Shown here: one piece after another, positions 36,928-46,902 of the stretch | Position numbering within the stretch: position 1 is the first letter of the stretch | How the letters are laid out: the number at the start of each line of letters is the position of its first letter | Assembly (NCBI RefSeq): GCF_002140915.1 | Contig: NZ_NGKU01000001.1 | Location: forward strand, 2,737,166-2,801,165 | Source: Candidatus Enterococcus testudinis | GTDB lineage: Bacteria; Bacillota; Bacilli; Lactobacillales; Enterococcaceae | Direction: 5' to 3' | Length of the DNA: 64,000 bases | The notes under the pieces: model-generated | What the model was told of the DNA's origin: nothing | The model's input: the letters and a program-made list of their open reading frames with translations, nothing else | Database searches by the model: none | Translations under genes and position numbers: made by a program

Positions 36928-38703
36928 CTATTCTTCTTCTTCGACCGTTGTCACATCAATACTCAAATCGAACAATTGCATTGGCGATACGGTACTTGGT
37001 GCTTGTGACATTGGGTCAGCAGCTTTTCCGTTTTTAGGGAAAGCGATGACTTCACGAATGTTGTCTTCTCCGGCCAATAACATTGCCAAGCGATCCAACC
37101 CTAAGGCAATACCGCCATGAGGAGGGAAACCATAGTCTAGTGCATCTAATAAGAAACCAAATTGCGCTTGCATTTCACGACGTGAGAAGCCCAATGTTTC
37201 AAACATTTGTTCTTGAACAGCCCGATCATGGATCCGCAATGAGCCGCCACCTAGTTCATAGCCATTCAAGACAATGTCGTACGCTTCAGCGTATACTTTT
37301 GCAGGATCAGTGGCCAATAATGGAATATCACTTTCTTTTGGCAATGTGAACGGATGATGCGCAGAAACAAAACGACCTGCTTCGTCATCATATTCAAATT
37401 GCGGCCAGTCAGTCACCCATAAGAAATTGAATTTGCTCTCATCGATCAAGCCCAACTCTTTCCCTAATTTGTTGCGGATCGCACCCAATGTCGCTGAAAC
37501 GACTGCAAATGAATCTGCACCAAACATCAAGATATCGCCTACTTCTGCATCAGCAGCCGCGATGATTTCATCGGTGACTTCCGTCAAGAATTTTGCAATT
37601 GGTCCTTTTAAGCCATCTGCTTCGACTTTGACCCATGCCAACCCTTTGGCACCAAATTGACCAGCATAATGTCCTAGATTGTCCATATCTTTACGAGAAT
37701 ATTTGTCCGCTGCACCTTTGGCATTCAAGACTTTCACAACGCCGCCTTTTTCAAGGGCCATCTGGAATACTTTAAAATCGACATCCTTCACGACGTCAGA
37801 TAGATCCACCAATTCCATCGCAAAGCGTGTATCTGGTTTATCACTACCATAGCGGCCCATTGCGTCGTCATAGGTCATACGTGGGAATGGCAATGTCACT
37901 TCTAGTCCTTTGACTTCCCGCATCACTTTCGCCAACATTTCTTCAGTGTACGTTTGGATTTCTTCCGCAGTCAAAAAAGTTGTTTCGATATCGACTTGGG
38001 TAAATTCAGGCTGACGGTCACCCCGCAGATCTTCATCACGGAAACAACGAACGATTTGATAGTAACGATCAAATCCGGCACCCATCAATAACTGTTTGAA
38101 GATTTGCGGAGATTGTGGCAATGCATAAAAATGACCTGGATGAACCCGTGAAGGAACCAAGTAATCCCGCGCGCCTTCAGGTGTAGATTTGGCTAAATAA
38201 GGCGTCTCAATATCTAAAAAGTCATTGTTATCCAAGAAATTGCGAATAGACTGCGTCGTTTTTGCCCGCATCACGATATTTTTCGTCATTTTTGGACGAC
38301 GCAAATCTAAATAGCGGTATTTCATACGAATCTCATCACTGACTGTTTGGTCATCTTCAATCAAGAAAGTCGGTGTTTTCGCAGTATTCAAAATCGTGAT
38401 ATCCGTGATCATCACTTCATATTTACCTGTGACCATTTTAGGATTGATTGCTTCCGGCGCGCGGTTGATGACTTCCCCCGTCACTTCCAGCACATACTCG
38501 CTGCGGCATTTATCCGCGATTTCCCATGCTTCTTTTGACACTTCAGGATTAAAGACGATTTGCACGATGCCCTCTCGATCCCGAAGATCGATAAAGATCA
38601 CGCCTCCTAGGTCACGACGTTTTTGGACCCAGCCTTTCAATGTGATTGTTTGGTTTAATTGGGCCTCTGATACGCGGCCGCAGTATTCTGTTCGTTTACT
38701 CAT
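36928..38703 (-). CDS. aspS: aspartyl-tRNA synthetase
   Basis: A 591-residue class IIb synthetase of the bacterial type. It has an N-terminal OB-fold anticodon domain (VTLKG-like [19 protein letters not shown]), motif 2 ([20 protein letters not shown]), the bacterial GAD insertion (about 280-420) and motif 3 ([13 protein letters not shown]). Charges tRNA-Asp with aspartate. Its start overlaps the hisS stop by four bases, so it is translated from the T-box-controlled hisS-aspS mRNA. The C-terminus ends in four glutamates. Confidence 0.97.
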   Translation of the reverse strand: MSKRTEYCGRVSEAQLNQTITLKGWVQKRRDLGGVIFIDLRDREGIVQIVFNPEVSKEAWEIADKCRSEYVLEVTGEVINRAPEAINPKMVTGKYEVMITDITILNTAKTPTFLIEDDQTVSDEIRMKYRYLDLRRPKMTKNIVMRAKTTQSIRNFLDNNDFLDIETPYLAKSTPEGARDYLVPSRVHPGHFYALPQSPQIFKQLLMGAGFDRYYQIVRCFRDEDLRGDRQPEFTQVDIETTFLTAEEIQTYTEEMLAKVMREVKGLEVTLPFPRMTYDDAMGRYGSDKPDTRFAMELVDLSDVVKDVDFKVFQMALEKGGVVKVLNAKGAADKYSRKDMDNLGHYAGQFGAKGLAWVKVEADGLKGPIAKFLTEVTDEIIAAADAEVGDILMFGADSFAVVSATLGAIRNKLGKELGLIDESKFNFLWVTDWPQFEYDDEAGRFVSAHHPFTLPKESDIPLLATDPAKVYAEAYDIVLNGYELGGGSLRIHDRAVQEQMFETLGFSRREMQAQFGFLLDALDYGFPPHGGIALGLDRLAMLLAGEDNIREVIAFPKNGKAADPMSQAPSTVSPMQLFDLSIDVTTVEEEE

Positions 38704-40016
38704 TTGTCTTCTCCTTGTTCGATCATAATAGTCGTCATTTCATCATAAATTTCATCAAAATGATCATACAGTGCTGTCAATGGAAACTGTTTTTCCACGC
38801 GACTAGCCATTGACTTGATATTGATCACTTGTTGCGCCAATTCAGTTTCACCTAAAGTCAGCACCAATTGAGCTCCTTGTTTGTCTGCAGACTTGAATTG
38901 CGCTTTGGCTTTGCGATCCATAAAGTCGCGATCTGCTGAAAAACCAAAATTGCGAATCGCTTGGACGACTTTCAAGACCGCCAAATTGGTTTCTTGGCCC
39001 AACCCTACGACATACGCATCCAATTGGTTTAATGCCGGGATGACCACTTCTTCTGCTTCTAATGTCAGCAGCAAGCGTTCTACCCCTAAAGCAAAGCCAA
39101 ATCCGGGTGTTTCTGGACCACCAAGTTCTTCTACTAAATGGTTGTATCTGCCACCGGCACAAATCGTCGCTTGTGCCCCCATTTTTGGTGCGTCACTCAT
39201 GATTTCAAAAATCGTGTGGGTATAATAATCCAGTCCCCGAACCATCGTTGAATCAATCTCATACGCCACACCCAATGCATCCAGCATCGCAACGACCGTA
39301 TCAAAATGGTGTTTGGCTTCCGGAGTCAAGTAATCTAAGATCGATGGCGCATCTGCCACAAATCGTTGATCCCGCTTGTCTTTACTGTCCAGTACCCGTA
39401 GTGGATTCTCATGCAAGCGGCGTTTCGAATCTTCACTTAGTTCTGCTTCATGCGGGACCAAATAATCAATCAATGCTTGGCGATACTGTTGACGGGTTTC
39501 TTTATCCCCTAATGAATTGATGACCAAACGCAGTTGGTTCAAGCCAAGCTGCTGATAGAAATCCATCGCCATGGCCATTGTTTCTACATCTGTTGCTGGA
39601 TTGGCTGATCCAAAGACTTCTACACCGATTTGGTGAAATTGGCGCAGACGGCCTTTTTGCGGTCTTTCATAGCGAAACATTGGTCCCATATAAAATACTT
39701 TATACGGTTTGGTGTATTCAGGACCAAATAATTTATTTTCTACATAAGAACGGGCAATCGGTGCTGTGCCTTCTGGTCGTAGTGTAATATGACGCTCCCC
39801 TTTATCGTGGAAGTCATACATTTCTTTTGAAACGATATCTGTTGTATCCCCAACACTGCGGGCAATCACTTCAAAGTGTTCAAAAATCGGTGTACGGATT
39901 TCGTTGAATTGATAATCGCGGAAGACCAAGCGTGCGGTTTCTTCCAAAAACTGCCACTTTTCTGATTCTCCCGGTAAAATATCATTTGTCCCTTTTGGAC
40001 GTTGGTAGCTCATCAT
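38700..40016 (-). CDS. hisS: histidyl-tRNA synthetase
   Basis: A 438-residue class IIa synthetase: motif 1 region ([19 protein letters not shown]), motif 2 ([19 protein letters not shown]), the histidine-specific motifs LVRGLDYYT-like [14 protein letters not shown] and [15 protein letters not shown], motif 3 [13 protein letters not shown], and a C-terminal anticodon domain ([15 protein letters not shown]). SD GGAGG seven bases before the first ATG. First gene of the hisS-aspS operon under a T-box leader. Confidence 0.97.
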   Translation of the reverse strand: MMSYQRPKGTNDILPGESEKWQFLEETARLVFRDYQFNEIRTPIFEHFEVIARSVGDTTDIVSKEMYDFHDKGERHITLRPEGTAPIARSYVENKLFGPEYTKPYKVFYMGPMFRYERPQKGRLRQFHQIGVEVFGSANPATDVETMAMAMDFYQQLGLNQLRLVINSLGDKETRQQYRQALIDYLVPHEAELSEDSKRRLHENPLRVLDSKDKRDQRFVADAPSILDYLTPEAKHHFDTVVAMLDALGVAYEIDSTMVRGLDYYTHTIFEIMSDAPKMGAQATICAGGRYNHLVEELGGPETPGFGFALGVERLLLTLEAEEVVIPALNQLDAYVVGLGQETNLAVLKVVQAIRNFGFSADRDFMDRKAKAQFKSADKQGAQLVLTLGETELAQQVINIKSMASRVEKQFPLTALYDHFDEIYDEMTTIMIEQGEDK

Positions 40017-40111
40017 TGTTCATCCTCCTATTGTTTCACGGGTCTTGCTCGTCATCTGCCTACCGGCTGCTGCTTCTTATATATTGGGTTGGTTCTGATT
40101 CGAAGTACAAC

Positions 40112-40340
40112 AAAAAACTCGCCCTTGTTTGTTCACAAGGGCGAGTTATCACACGCGGTACCACCTAAAATTCGAGAAATTGCTTTCTCCTCAGCACGAT
40201 TAACGCTCGGTCACGGAACAGCTTTACCTCTGTTCATCTCCAGATTGTCTTTCCTTTGGTCGGTCCTTCACTGCTTTCAGCCATGGCAGTTCTCTCTTTT
40301 AAGGGCAAAATCAAAGTACTCGATCCTTCATAGATAGTAG
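40112..40340 (-). promoter_or_regulatory. T-box riboswitch controlling hisS-aspS
   Basis: The minus strand carries the invariant T-box sequence GGTGGTACCGCG (40165-40154), a preceding Stem III (GAGAAA-GCAA-TTTCTC), and a terminator AACTCGCCCTTGT/ACAAGGGCGAGTT with six T residues (40147-40112). Stem I shows an AGTA S-turn, an AGAGAG bulge and the paired segments CTTTG/CAAAG; on its 3' side GAAAGACAATC gives GAC (40249-40247) as the likely specifier codon, i.e. aspartate rather than histidine. Uncharged tRNA would stabilise the antiterminator. A TTGACA box lies upstream at 40380-40375 without a clear -10 partner. The stretch 40017-40477 holds no gene besides this leader and the start region of the thioesterase gene. 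Confidence 0.93.
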
Positions 40341-40477
40341 ATATTATCTATAAACTACAAGAAATTGGTAGAAATGTCAAGATTTTTCAAGTTTTTTTCA
40401 GCACTTTAGCTACCCTTTTTCATCCCTTTCCTATACACTAGACTTGAACTATATGAAAGAGTTGAGGAGGAACCAAC

Positions 40478-40927
40478 ATGCCATTATATCCAGGCTATAC
40501 CCGCAAGCCCCATTATTACGAAACGGATCAGATGGCGATCATCCACCATGCCAATTATATTCGCTGGTTTGAAGAAGCCCGTGTCGAACTGCTGGCCTAT
40601 TTGGATCTGCCCTACCACACGATCGAGGCAGCCGGCTTGATTGTACCAGTGCTAGGTGTATCGGCACAATACAAGCAAATGATTCGCTATGAAGATGAAG
40701 TATTGATCAACGTATTGGTGGAGAAGTACACAGGCACTCGTTTAGATTTCCGTTATGAAGTGTACAAAACCAGTGATGGGCAATTAGCCACCGTCGGCAC
40801 TTCCCAGCACTGCTTCTTGTCTAAAGAGACGAATCGTCTCGTACAGTTAAAACGACAATTCCCTAAGATCCATCAGCGTTTTGCGGCCTACGCTGCATTG
40901 TCTGAAACTGCTGCAGACACAGAGTGA
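40478..40927 (+). CDS. acyl-CoA thioesterase (YbgC/4HBT hotdog family)
   Basis: A 149-residue single-hotdog thioesterase. The catalytic aspartate segment is YYETDQMAIIHHANYIRWFEEARVE-like (YETDQMAIIHHANY, then RWFEEARVELL), typical of the YbgC/4-hydroxybenzoyl-CoA thioesterase group. It hydrolyses acyl-CoA or acyl-ACP esters in the cytoplasm; the chain length is not predictable. SD GAGGAGG. Followed 66 bases later by a 58-residue ORF on the same strand. Confidence 0.9.
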   Translation: MPLYPGYTRKPHYYETDQMAIIHHANYIRWFEEARVELLAYLDLPYHTIEAAGLIVPVLGVSAQYKQMIRYEDEVLINVLVEKYTGTRLDFRYEVYKTSDGQLATVGTSQHCFLSKETNRLVQLKRQFPKIHQRFAAYAALSETAADTE

Positions 40928-40993
40928 CCAAGGCAGAAAACTTGCTTTTTGAGAATGCTTTCGTATAATCTAAAGTAATTTCAAGGAAGGAAG

Positions 40994-41170
40994 ATGGCGA
41001 TGTACGTTATCAAAGTTTTGCATGGATACATTGGCAAAGATGGTCGTCGCACACGTGAAAAAATTCCAGACAAGTTATGGGTCTTTGAAGATCGGCAGCA
41101 GTCCGAAGCATTTGCAGAAAAAATTGGTGGTCGCGTCAAACCGTTGAAAGAAGTCAAACAACATACGTAA
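40994..41170 (+). CDS. small basic conserved-looking protein (58 aa)
   Basis: A short frame missed by size cut-offs: MAMYVIKVLHGYIGKDGRRT to VKPLKEVKQHT, 58 residues (or 56 from the ATG at 41000). A long purine SD (AAGGAAGG) precedes it, and a strong bidirectional terminator starts at its stop codon, which together support real translation. It is basic and Lys/Arg-rich with a central ELWVFEDRQQ-like acidic patch (KLWVFEDRQQSEAFAEKIGG). No transmembrane segment. Function unknown. Confidence 0.7.
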   Translation: MAMYVIKVLHGYIGKDGRRTREKIPDKLWVFEDRQQSEAFAEKIGGRVKPLKEVKQHT

Positions 41171-41220
41171 ACAAGCAGCAGCTAGATTCTTTTCGAAAAG
41201 AACCTAACTGCTGCTTGTTT
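41169..41220. terminator. bidirectional terminator
   Basis: Thirteen-base repeat AAACAAGCAGCAG/CTGCTGCTTGTTT (41169-41181 with 41208-41220), with an inner TTCTTTTCGAAAAGAA repeat, between convergent genes. Confidence 0.9.
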
Positions 41221-41234
41221 GATGTGACAAAGGA

Positions 41235-41858
41235 TTAGTCATCGATTTCAGTTTCTAAGACTTCTCCCGTTTGGGCATTGATTTTGACTTTGGTTTGGGT
41301 ATTGCCTTCTTTGACTTTGACTTCCCAATAGGTGATGTTCATCTCTTTATCAAGATCCCAATCCGCGGCTTCACCGCCGCCAACTTCTTTGACTGCAATG
41401 TCAGAGATTTCAGTCAAAGAAAGTAAATCTGTGATCGTCAATTGGTCTTCTGCTTTTTTGACACCATTTTGCTCATCTGCATCTAACGCTTCCTTCCGCT
41501 CTTCAGATACCGCCTTTGTTTCAGCATCGACGGTCAATTCATATTCATTATTGTCATCGACACCTTCGATTTTATAGAAGTAGTTACCAAAGGTCGTGTC
41601 CAATTCTAAAGATGTGACCACCGCATCCTTATAGGTGTCTTGAAAGACTTGGATTGCTTCTTCAACGGAAACTGAGGGTAATGCTGAAGTAGTCGCAGTC
41701 CCTTCACTCGTGCTTTGGGTCGTTGATACCACTGTACTAGACATCGTTGTTGATGAACTGCTGGCGGTACTTTGTTCAGCGTTGCTTGGCTCATTTTGAT
41801 TACAGCCTGCCAATAACCCGATGGCAGCAAGCCCCATAAAAATGGTTGATTTCTTCAT
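41235..41858 (-). CDS. PepSY-domain lipoprotein
   Basis: A 207-residue lipoprotein from the ATG at 41858 (AGGAGG upstream): signal peptide MKKSTIFMGLAAIGLLAGC with lipid Cys19, a long Ser/Thr linker, then two PepSY repeats (VEEAIQVFQDTYKDAVV with YFYKIEGVDDNNEYELTVDA, and LLSLTEISDIAVKEVGG with NITYWEVKVKEGNTQTKVKI). PepSY domains are thought to inhibit or chaperone extracytoplasmic proteases. It lies directly after the two-component genes, probably as their target or as a sensor accessory. Confidence 0.9.
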   Translation of the reverse strand: MKKSTIFMGLAAIGLLAGCNQNEPSNAEQSTASSSSTTMSSTVVSTTQSTSEGTATTSALPSVSVEEAIQVFQDTYKDAVVTSLELDTTFGNYFYKIEGVDDNNEYELTVDAETKAVSEERKEALDADEQNGVKKAEDQLTITDLLSLTEISDIAVKEVGGGEAADWDLDKEMNITYWEVKVKEGNTQTKVKINAQTGEVLETEIDD

Positions 41859-41956
41859 AATTGTTCCTCCTATATGCTTTCTTGTTTGTACATCTAGCAT
41901 ACCAAGAGCTGGATAAAAAAGAATCAAAAATGCTTGAAAGTTGAGTGAAGAAATCT

Positions 41957-43315
41957 TCATATTAGATGATTTTTCGAAAAATCAACCACAAAGACACTCC
42001 CTTTTGGCTGATTATCCGCCACCGTGATGGTCGCTTGATATTGGTCAGCAATTTGTTTGACCAGTGATAAGCCAATGCCCGAACCGTTGATTTCACTTGA
42101 ACGAGAATCCTCTACTCGATAAAAGCGATCAAAAATACGGTCTTTCTTATCATCAGGAATACCGATTCCTTGATCAGCTACCGACAAATAAATGTGTTGA
42201 TCCTTTTGACCAAAATGAACATGGATCATTGTCTCAGCGGGCGCATATTTAGCTGCATTTTCTAATAGATTTTGTACCATTTGTTGGAAATCTGTTTTTA
42301 CGCCCTTCATCATCAGGGGCTCTTCAATGACATAATCGATGGCTTGCGTACTGACAATCGCTTGTTTCTCACAGACTTCTCTTATCAGTTGTCCGACATC
42401 AAGGGTTTGTGTCTGTTTGGTCATGGGCTGTTTTTCAAGATCTAGCAACTGATTACTGAGAATTTCCAAACGTTTAGACTCTTTGTCTATAAATTCTAAA
42501 GAAGCAGGAATCACTTCAGGATGCGCTGCACTTCGACGCTGGATCAACTTAACGTGTCCGCGAATCGCTGCGAGAGGTGTCCGCAATTCGTGGGAGGCAT
42601 CCGCAATGAACCGTTTTTCACGGGCAATCGTTTCCCGTTGTTCTTTGAGTAGCTGATTGAAGGATATAGCTACCGACTGGATTTCAACAGGTTCTCGCAC
42701 CACTGTCAGTTCGCCGCTTTTACCCGATTCGATGGCTGTAATTTCCTTGGCCATCGATGTCAATTTTTGACTCCATTTGCCAACGCGCCAGTAAATCAAC
42801 AGACTGCCGATAACAACTGCAGCAAGATTCAATAAACTGCTGATCCACAATAACCCATAGGCCAATTCAACACTGGCTTCGCTGTTCAAAGCGATAGTCA
42901 CTTGATCACCATTGATTTCCTCTGTTTTTGTATAATAGACGTCTTCCTCACTGAGGACAATCCCCTCCAGCAAAGGAATGATTTTACCTGTCGCCAACGC
43001 GGGGAACACTTCGGTTGCTTCTTCCGAATTGTATACTTGTCCATCAGCTTGCCGGACCCGTAAGGCACTTTCTTCATCAGCCGACACATAAACATCGATT
43101 ACTGCAGGCCACCCACTTTTCGCGGCATGTCCTTTTTCAATGGTTTCAAATACTTGATCTGCTTGATCTGCTAGTCGTTCGTACAAATAGCCAATCGACA
43201 GCAGAATAAAGACCAGATTGAAAAACAACATAACCGCTCCCAGCAGCAACGAAAACTGACGGGTCAACTGGAATTGTGCGGTGTTTCGCCGCAGAGCTTT
43301 CTGATTAGTTTTCAT
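41957..43315 (-). CDS. sensor histidine kinase
   Basis: A 452-residue HK1-type kinase: membrane segment at about 20-45, an extracellular region of about 110 residues, a second membrane segment at 155-178, HAMP (about 180-230), the phosphorylated H242 in ADASHELRTPLAAI, and ATPase boxes N (QNLLENAAKYAPAE), G1 (VADQGIGIPDD), F (IFDRFYRVEDSR) and G2 (GSGIGLSLVK). It overlaps the response regulator gene by 11 bases. With the PepSY lipoprotein it resembles YkoH/YkoG-type systems of bacilli. The signal is unknown, likely envelope-related. Confidence 0.94.
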   Translation of the reverse strand: MKTNQKALRRNTAQFQLTRQFSLLLGAVMLFFNLVFILLSIGYLYERLADQADQVFETIEKGHAAKSGWPAVIDVYVSADEESALRVRQADGQVYNSEEATEVFPALATGKIIPLLEGIVLSEEDVYYTKTEEINGDQVTIALNSEASVELAYGLLWISSLLNLAAVVIGSLLIYWRVGKWSQKLTSMAKEITAIESGKSGELTVVREPVEIQSVAISFNQLLKEQRETIAREKRFIADASHELRTPLAAIRGHVKLIQRRSAAHPEVIPASLEFIDKESKRLEILSNQLLDLEKQPMTKQTQTLDVGQLIREVCEKQAIVSTQAIDYVIEEPLMMKGVKTDFQQMVQNLLENAAKYAPAETMIHVHFGQKDQHIYLSVADQGIGIPDDKKDRIFDRFYRVEDSRSSEINGSGIGLSLVKQIADQYQATITVADNQPKGSVFVVDFSKNHLI

Positions 43316-44009
43316 TGACTATCCTCATGACATAACCCACACCACGGACCGTTTCAATCATCGTTTCCTCTGTATATTCGGCCAATTTGTTGCGCAATGT
43401 CCGAATATAGACGTCGACTACATTGGTTTGCCCATCATAATGATAGCCCCAAATTTCATTCAATAAGTCATCCCGCGTTTTGACGACACCAGGTTCTTTA
43501 ATCAGTTCGTACAAGATACCAAACTCTTTGGGGGTCAACTCAATACGCTCTTCCCCAATCGTAACCAAATGCTTTGCTGCATCTAATATCAATTCGCCAG
43601 CAGCTAATTGCGTTTGTGTCTGCTGCAATTGAGCGGTTTTTGCTACGCGGCGTTCAATCACACGTATTCTCGCAAATAGCACTTCGATGTCGAAGGGCTT
43701 TGTCAAATAATCATCCAAACCTAGATCAAGTCCTGCAACAACATCCGCTGTTTGATTGCGGGCAGTCATCATGACGATCGGCACATCACTATTTTTTCGT
43801 ATACGGCGGGCAACAGTCATTCCATCATAGATTGGCAACATCCAATCAAGTAAGATCAAATCAAAGGATGACGTTTCTTGCTGAAACAGCGTCAATGCTG
43901 CTTGACCATCCTTAGCCCAAATGGTGTGATAGCCTTCAAACGTCAATTCTTGCTGAATAAAACTCGCCAAACTCTCTTCGTCTTCTACTATCAAAATTGT
44001 GAATACCAT
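43305..44009 (-). CDS. OmpR-family response regulator
   Basis: A 234-residue regulator with receiver domain (acidic pair E9-D10-E11, phosphorylated D55 in LILLDWMLP, K106 in DYLTKPFD) and a winged-helix DNA-binding domain (ELTPKEFGILYELIKEPG, TNVVDVYIRTLRNKL). First gene of the operon RR-HK-PepSY lipoprotein. SD GGGGGAATC. Confidence 0.95.
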   Translation of the reverse strand: MVFTILIVEDEESLASFIQQELTFEGYHTIWAKDGQAALTLFQQETSSFDLILLDWMLPIYDGMTVARRIRKNSDVPIVMMTARNQTADVVAGLDLGLDDYLTKPFDIEVLFARIRVIERRVAKTAQLQQTQTQLAAGELILDAAKHLVTIGEERIELTPKEFGILYELIKEPGVVKTRDDLLNEIWGYHYDGQTNVVDVYIRTLRNKLAEYTEETMIETVRGVGYVMRIVNEN

Positions 44010-44129
44010 CTTGATTCCCCCTAAAGAAATGCTTGATTCTATTCTAACGGATATTTTCTTCAGTCGCTAATCGATTGACAGTAAATCGGATGAAGATTTT
44101 TTCATACTGGCCATATATGTAGTCAATCC

Positions 44130-44169
44130 AAAAAAAAAAGACCATTTCCTACCTAAATAAGAACGGTCT
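44130..44169 (-). terminator. terminator of the ECF transporter operon
   Basis: Minus-strand stem AGACCGTT/AATGGTCT (44169-44162 with 44146-44139, one G-T pair) followed by ten T residues. Confidence 0.82.
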
Positions 44170-44180
44170 AAACTATATAT

Positions 44181-45605
44181 TTATAAAGAGCTTGTCGATG
44201 GATCGCTGACCAGTTCTCCTTTCGATAATCGAATCACTTGCGGGCAGGTCCTTTGCAGAAATTCTTGATCGTGACTAATGATCATCAAGAGGTCAACTTC
44301 TTGAGCGATTTGCTGAAGCAAGGTACTAACGGCTTCCATCTGTTCCAAATCTAAGCCGCTGGTTGGCTCATCAAAAAACAAGAACCGTTTGCCGGATAAT
44401 AACGCACTGGCAATCGCCACCCGCTGTTTTTCGCCACCGGACAACGTTTGCGGGTGACGTTTCAATAGCGGATGCAACCCCAATAAAGACACGATTCTTT
44501 CAAAGTCTGCCTGCTTTTGGGCTTTGACCAATAATTCTTTTTCAACGCTTTCAAAAAACAATTGCAAATTGACATCCTGCATCACAAGGAAACTATTTTG
44601 CAGCAACTGTTTTTGGGTCCAAGACTGGCCATTTATTTGAAAAGAAGCTTTTGGTGCTTTTTTTAACCCTGAGAGCACTTGAACCAATGTTGATTTTCCC
44701 GCACCATTGGCCCCTGTGATACCGATAACTTGTTTTAGGGGCAACGTCAGCACAGGAACCGAAATAGCCCATGGACGTGTCGGCTTTTTTTTAGTTTGTT
44801 TGATTGTTATTCCTTGCGCCGTCAGCACCTGATCCGCTGCATCAATGGCCGCTTGATTGTTCTTTATGTGGGGCTCTTGCAATTGCCTTAAGCCGAGATC
44901 ATGAATTTCCTGTGGACTGAACGCACCGATTTCATCAGCTGGATATACCTGTTTGATTCCCCCGTGATCAAGTAGACAATACCGATCTGCCAAAGCAGTC
45001 AAATAGGACAAACGATGTTCCGCGATCACTAGCGTTTTCCCTTGGCGCTTCAATTCAGACAATGCATAAACCAACTTCGCCAATGCCGCGGCATCTAGAT
45101 TACTTGACGGTTCATCTAGTAAAAAAAGATCATGAGGCAGCATCGCAGCAGCAGCCAGCGCCACCAATTGCTGCTCTCCCCCAGATAAATCAAAGACACT
45201 TGTGGATAATAATGAAGCAATATCAAATTGGCGGGCCGTTTCTTCAATGCGCTGACGTATCAAAGCTGGATCAATACCAGCATTTTCCATCGAGAAGGCC
45301 AACTCGGCATAGACATCGGTGGTAAAAAATTGCGTTTTCGGATTTTGAAAAACAACGCCGATTTTCTGTGCATAAGCCGAAAAATCAGTGACTGGTAATC
45401 TATGATCATCCACTTGAATCTCGCCCTTGACTGTTGCTGGATACAATTCTGGAATCAATCCATTCAGGACATTCAGAAGGGTGGATTTGCCACTTCCGCT
45501 GGCACCGCACAAGACGATCACTTCGCCGGATTGGATCGTCAAAGAAAGATCTGTCAATACATGCCTTTTTTCTCTAATCACTTGAACCTGTTTCAATCGA
45601 ATCAC
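44181..45605 (-). CDS. ECF transporter fused ATPase (two nucleotide-binding domains)
   Basis: A 474-residue energy-coupling ATPase with two ABC domains in one chain. Domain 1: Walker A GASGSGKST, signature LSGGEQQ, Walker B LFLLDEPSSNLD. Domain 2: Walker A GANGAGKST, signature LSGGEKQR, Walker B FLFFDEPTSGLD. I start at GTG 45605, which overlaps the stop of the T-component gene (GTGA); upstream alternatives lie within that gene. The fusion replaces the separate EcfA1/EcfA2 found elsewhere. With the genes for T and S components it makes a dedicated (group I type) vitamin/metal-style importer. The substrate is unknown. Confidence 0.9.
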   Translation of the reverse strand: MIRLKQVQVIREKRHVLTDLSLTIQSGEVIVLCGASGSGKSTLLNVLNGLIPELYPATVKGEIQVDDHRLPVTDFSAYAQKIGVVFQNPKTQFFTTDVYAELAFSMENAGIDPALIRQRIEETARQFDIASLLSTSVFDLSGGEQQLVALAAAAMLPHDLFLLDEPSSNLDAAALAKLVYALSELKRQGKTLVIAEHRLSYLTALADRYCLLDHGGIKQVYPADEIGAFSPQEIHDLGLRQLQEPHIKNNQAAIDAADQVLTAQGITIKQTKKKPTRPWAISVPVLTLPLKQVIGITGANGAGKSTLVQVLSGLKKAPKASFQINGQSWTQKQLLQNSFLVMQDVNLQLFFESVEKELLVKAQKQADFERIVSLLGLHPLLKRHPQTLSGGEKQRVAIASALLSGKRFLFFDEPTSGLDLEQMEAVSTLLQQIAQEVDLLMIISHDQEFLQRTCPQVIRLSKGELVSDPSTSSL

Positions 45606-46297
45606 ATCAGCCACACCCTTCCTATCAAAAAGCCGCATAACACCAATAATACGCACCCATCACGCCATTGCAAGGTTTGGTCGTACACAGTTGTATGCCG
45701 CGCGTCCGCAGCCAACCCTCGAACCAAGGCGGTTGCAGATAATTCAGTGGCTGTTTTATCTGCAGACATCAGCAATGGAATCAGAAGATACTCCAGCGAC
45801 TGGACAGGATGCAAGAACAAAGACACCCCGGTCACACCAATTCCCCGAAAGCGCATCGCCTGCCTGATCCGTTTGAAATCCTGGATCAATGTCGGGAAAA
45901 AGCGGAACAATACTGCCAAGGGTACCAACAGCACGTTTGGCATATGAATTTTCTGCAGAGCGGCCATCCATTCACTATTTTTCGTCCCGCTGACCGCAAA
46001 GACGCCAGCCATAATCGTTGGCAATAAACGGCGATACCCCACCGAAAAGAAATCAAGGATCAGTACCCACAGGTGATCCCCTTGAGCAAATAATTGCTGA
46101 TCTGTCCAAGTCAAAAACAAGAATAGCAGATATAAGGCAAGACCTTTCTTCCAGAATCCACTCCACACAAATAGCAGGAAGAGAAACGTCACAAATAGAC
46201 ATTCCTCTTCCCAACGCATGGGAATCATCATTGTGAAACTAGCGAAAAGAATCACCGCCAACTTGGTACGGGGATCAAAAACTGATTTATTCACCAC
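45602..46297 (-). CDS. ECF transporter T component
   Basis: A 231-residue EcfT-family permease with about five membrane segments (LAVILFASFTMMIPM, LYLLFLFLTWTD) and the two coupling helices containing xRG motifs (AMRFRGIG and ALVRGLA) that contact the ATPases. It begins DPRTKLAVILF, typical of EcfT. The start is GTG. It lies between the S-component gene and the fused ATPase gene, all on the minus strand. Confidence 0.9.
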   Translation of the reverse strand: MVNKSVFDPRTKLAVILFASFTMMIPMRWEEECLFVTFLFLLFVWSGFWKKGLALYLLFLFLTWTDQQLFAQGDHLWVLILDFFSVGYRRLLPTIMAGVFAVSGTKNSEWMAALQKIHMPNVLLVPLAVLFRFFPTLIQDFKRIRQAMRFRGIGVTGVSLFLHPVQSLEYLLIPLLMSADKTATELSATALVRGLAADARHTTVYDQTLQWRDGCVLLVLCGFLIGRVWLM

Positions 46298-46314
46298 ATG
46301 TCATCCTTTTTTTA

Positions 46315-46902
46315 TCATTGATCGGCAGTACGAAAATGCTTGTCATATAACCGGCTGCCTATAAATAATCCCGCAATGGCGCCTACCAAGACCGCCACCG
46401 CACATAACGCAAACATCGCTGTGGTTGTATGGGCAAAGACCCCATTGATATAGGCATCGTCTTTCCCCCGAGCAATCAATGAATCGATGTAGGCATTTTT
46501 CATGAACCATAACGGTAAAATCGGGCCCATCAACCCAAAACTAAAGACAATATAACTGACCATGATCTTTACTTGTGCCGTTATTTTCGTATGGTAAAGA
46601 ATCAAATCAGCAGCCAAGGCACACAACATATTAGGCAAAAAGGCCAATGGAAAATGACCTGAAATCAAAAAAAAGAGCCCAACTACGGTACCCATAATGG
46701 TGATTGCGCCAAATTTTGGTACTTTGTGTAATAAAATAAGATAAATCACGCCAGAAAATAATGCCGTCACTGCTGGAATAAATAAATTATGAAAACCAGG
46801 AATCACAAACCGCAATATCAAGAGACAAACACTCATCAATAGAAAATAAATCGCTGTATAAATCCCAACAGCAATCAAATCTTGGACCTTTAATTTCTTC
46901 AC
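46315..46902 (-). CDS. ECF transporter S component (MptD/Trep_Strep family)
   Basis: A 195-residue substrate-binding membrane subunit with about six hydrophobic segments: LIAVGIYTAIYFLLMSVCLL at the N-terminus and TTTAMFALCAVAVLVGAIAG near the end. The N-terminal KLKVQDLIAVGIYTAIYF and FGAITIMGTVVGLFF patterns match the MptD family putative S component (Trep_Strep). The substrate is not known for the family. GTG start after GGAG. Transcribed with its own T and A subunits. Confidence 0.85.
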   Translation of the reverse strand: MKKLKVQDLIAVGIYTAIYFLLMSVCLLILRFVIPGFHNLFIPAVTALFSGVIYLILLHKVPKFGAITIMGTVVGLFFLISGHFPLAFLPNMLCALAADLILYHTKITAQVKIMVSYIVFSFGLMGPILPLWFMKNAYIDSLIARGKDDAYINGVFAHTTTAMFALCAVAVLVGAIAGLFIGSRLYDKHFRTADQ

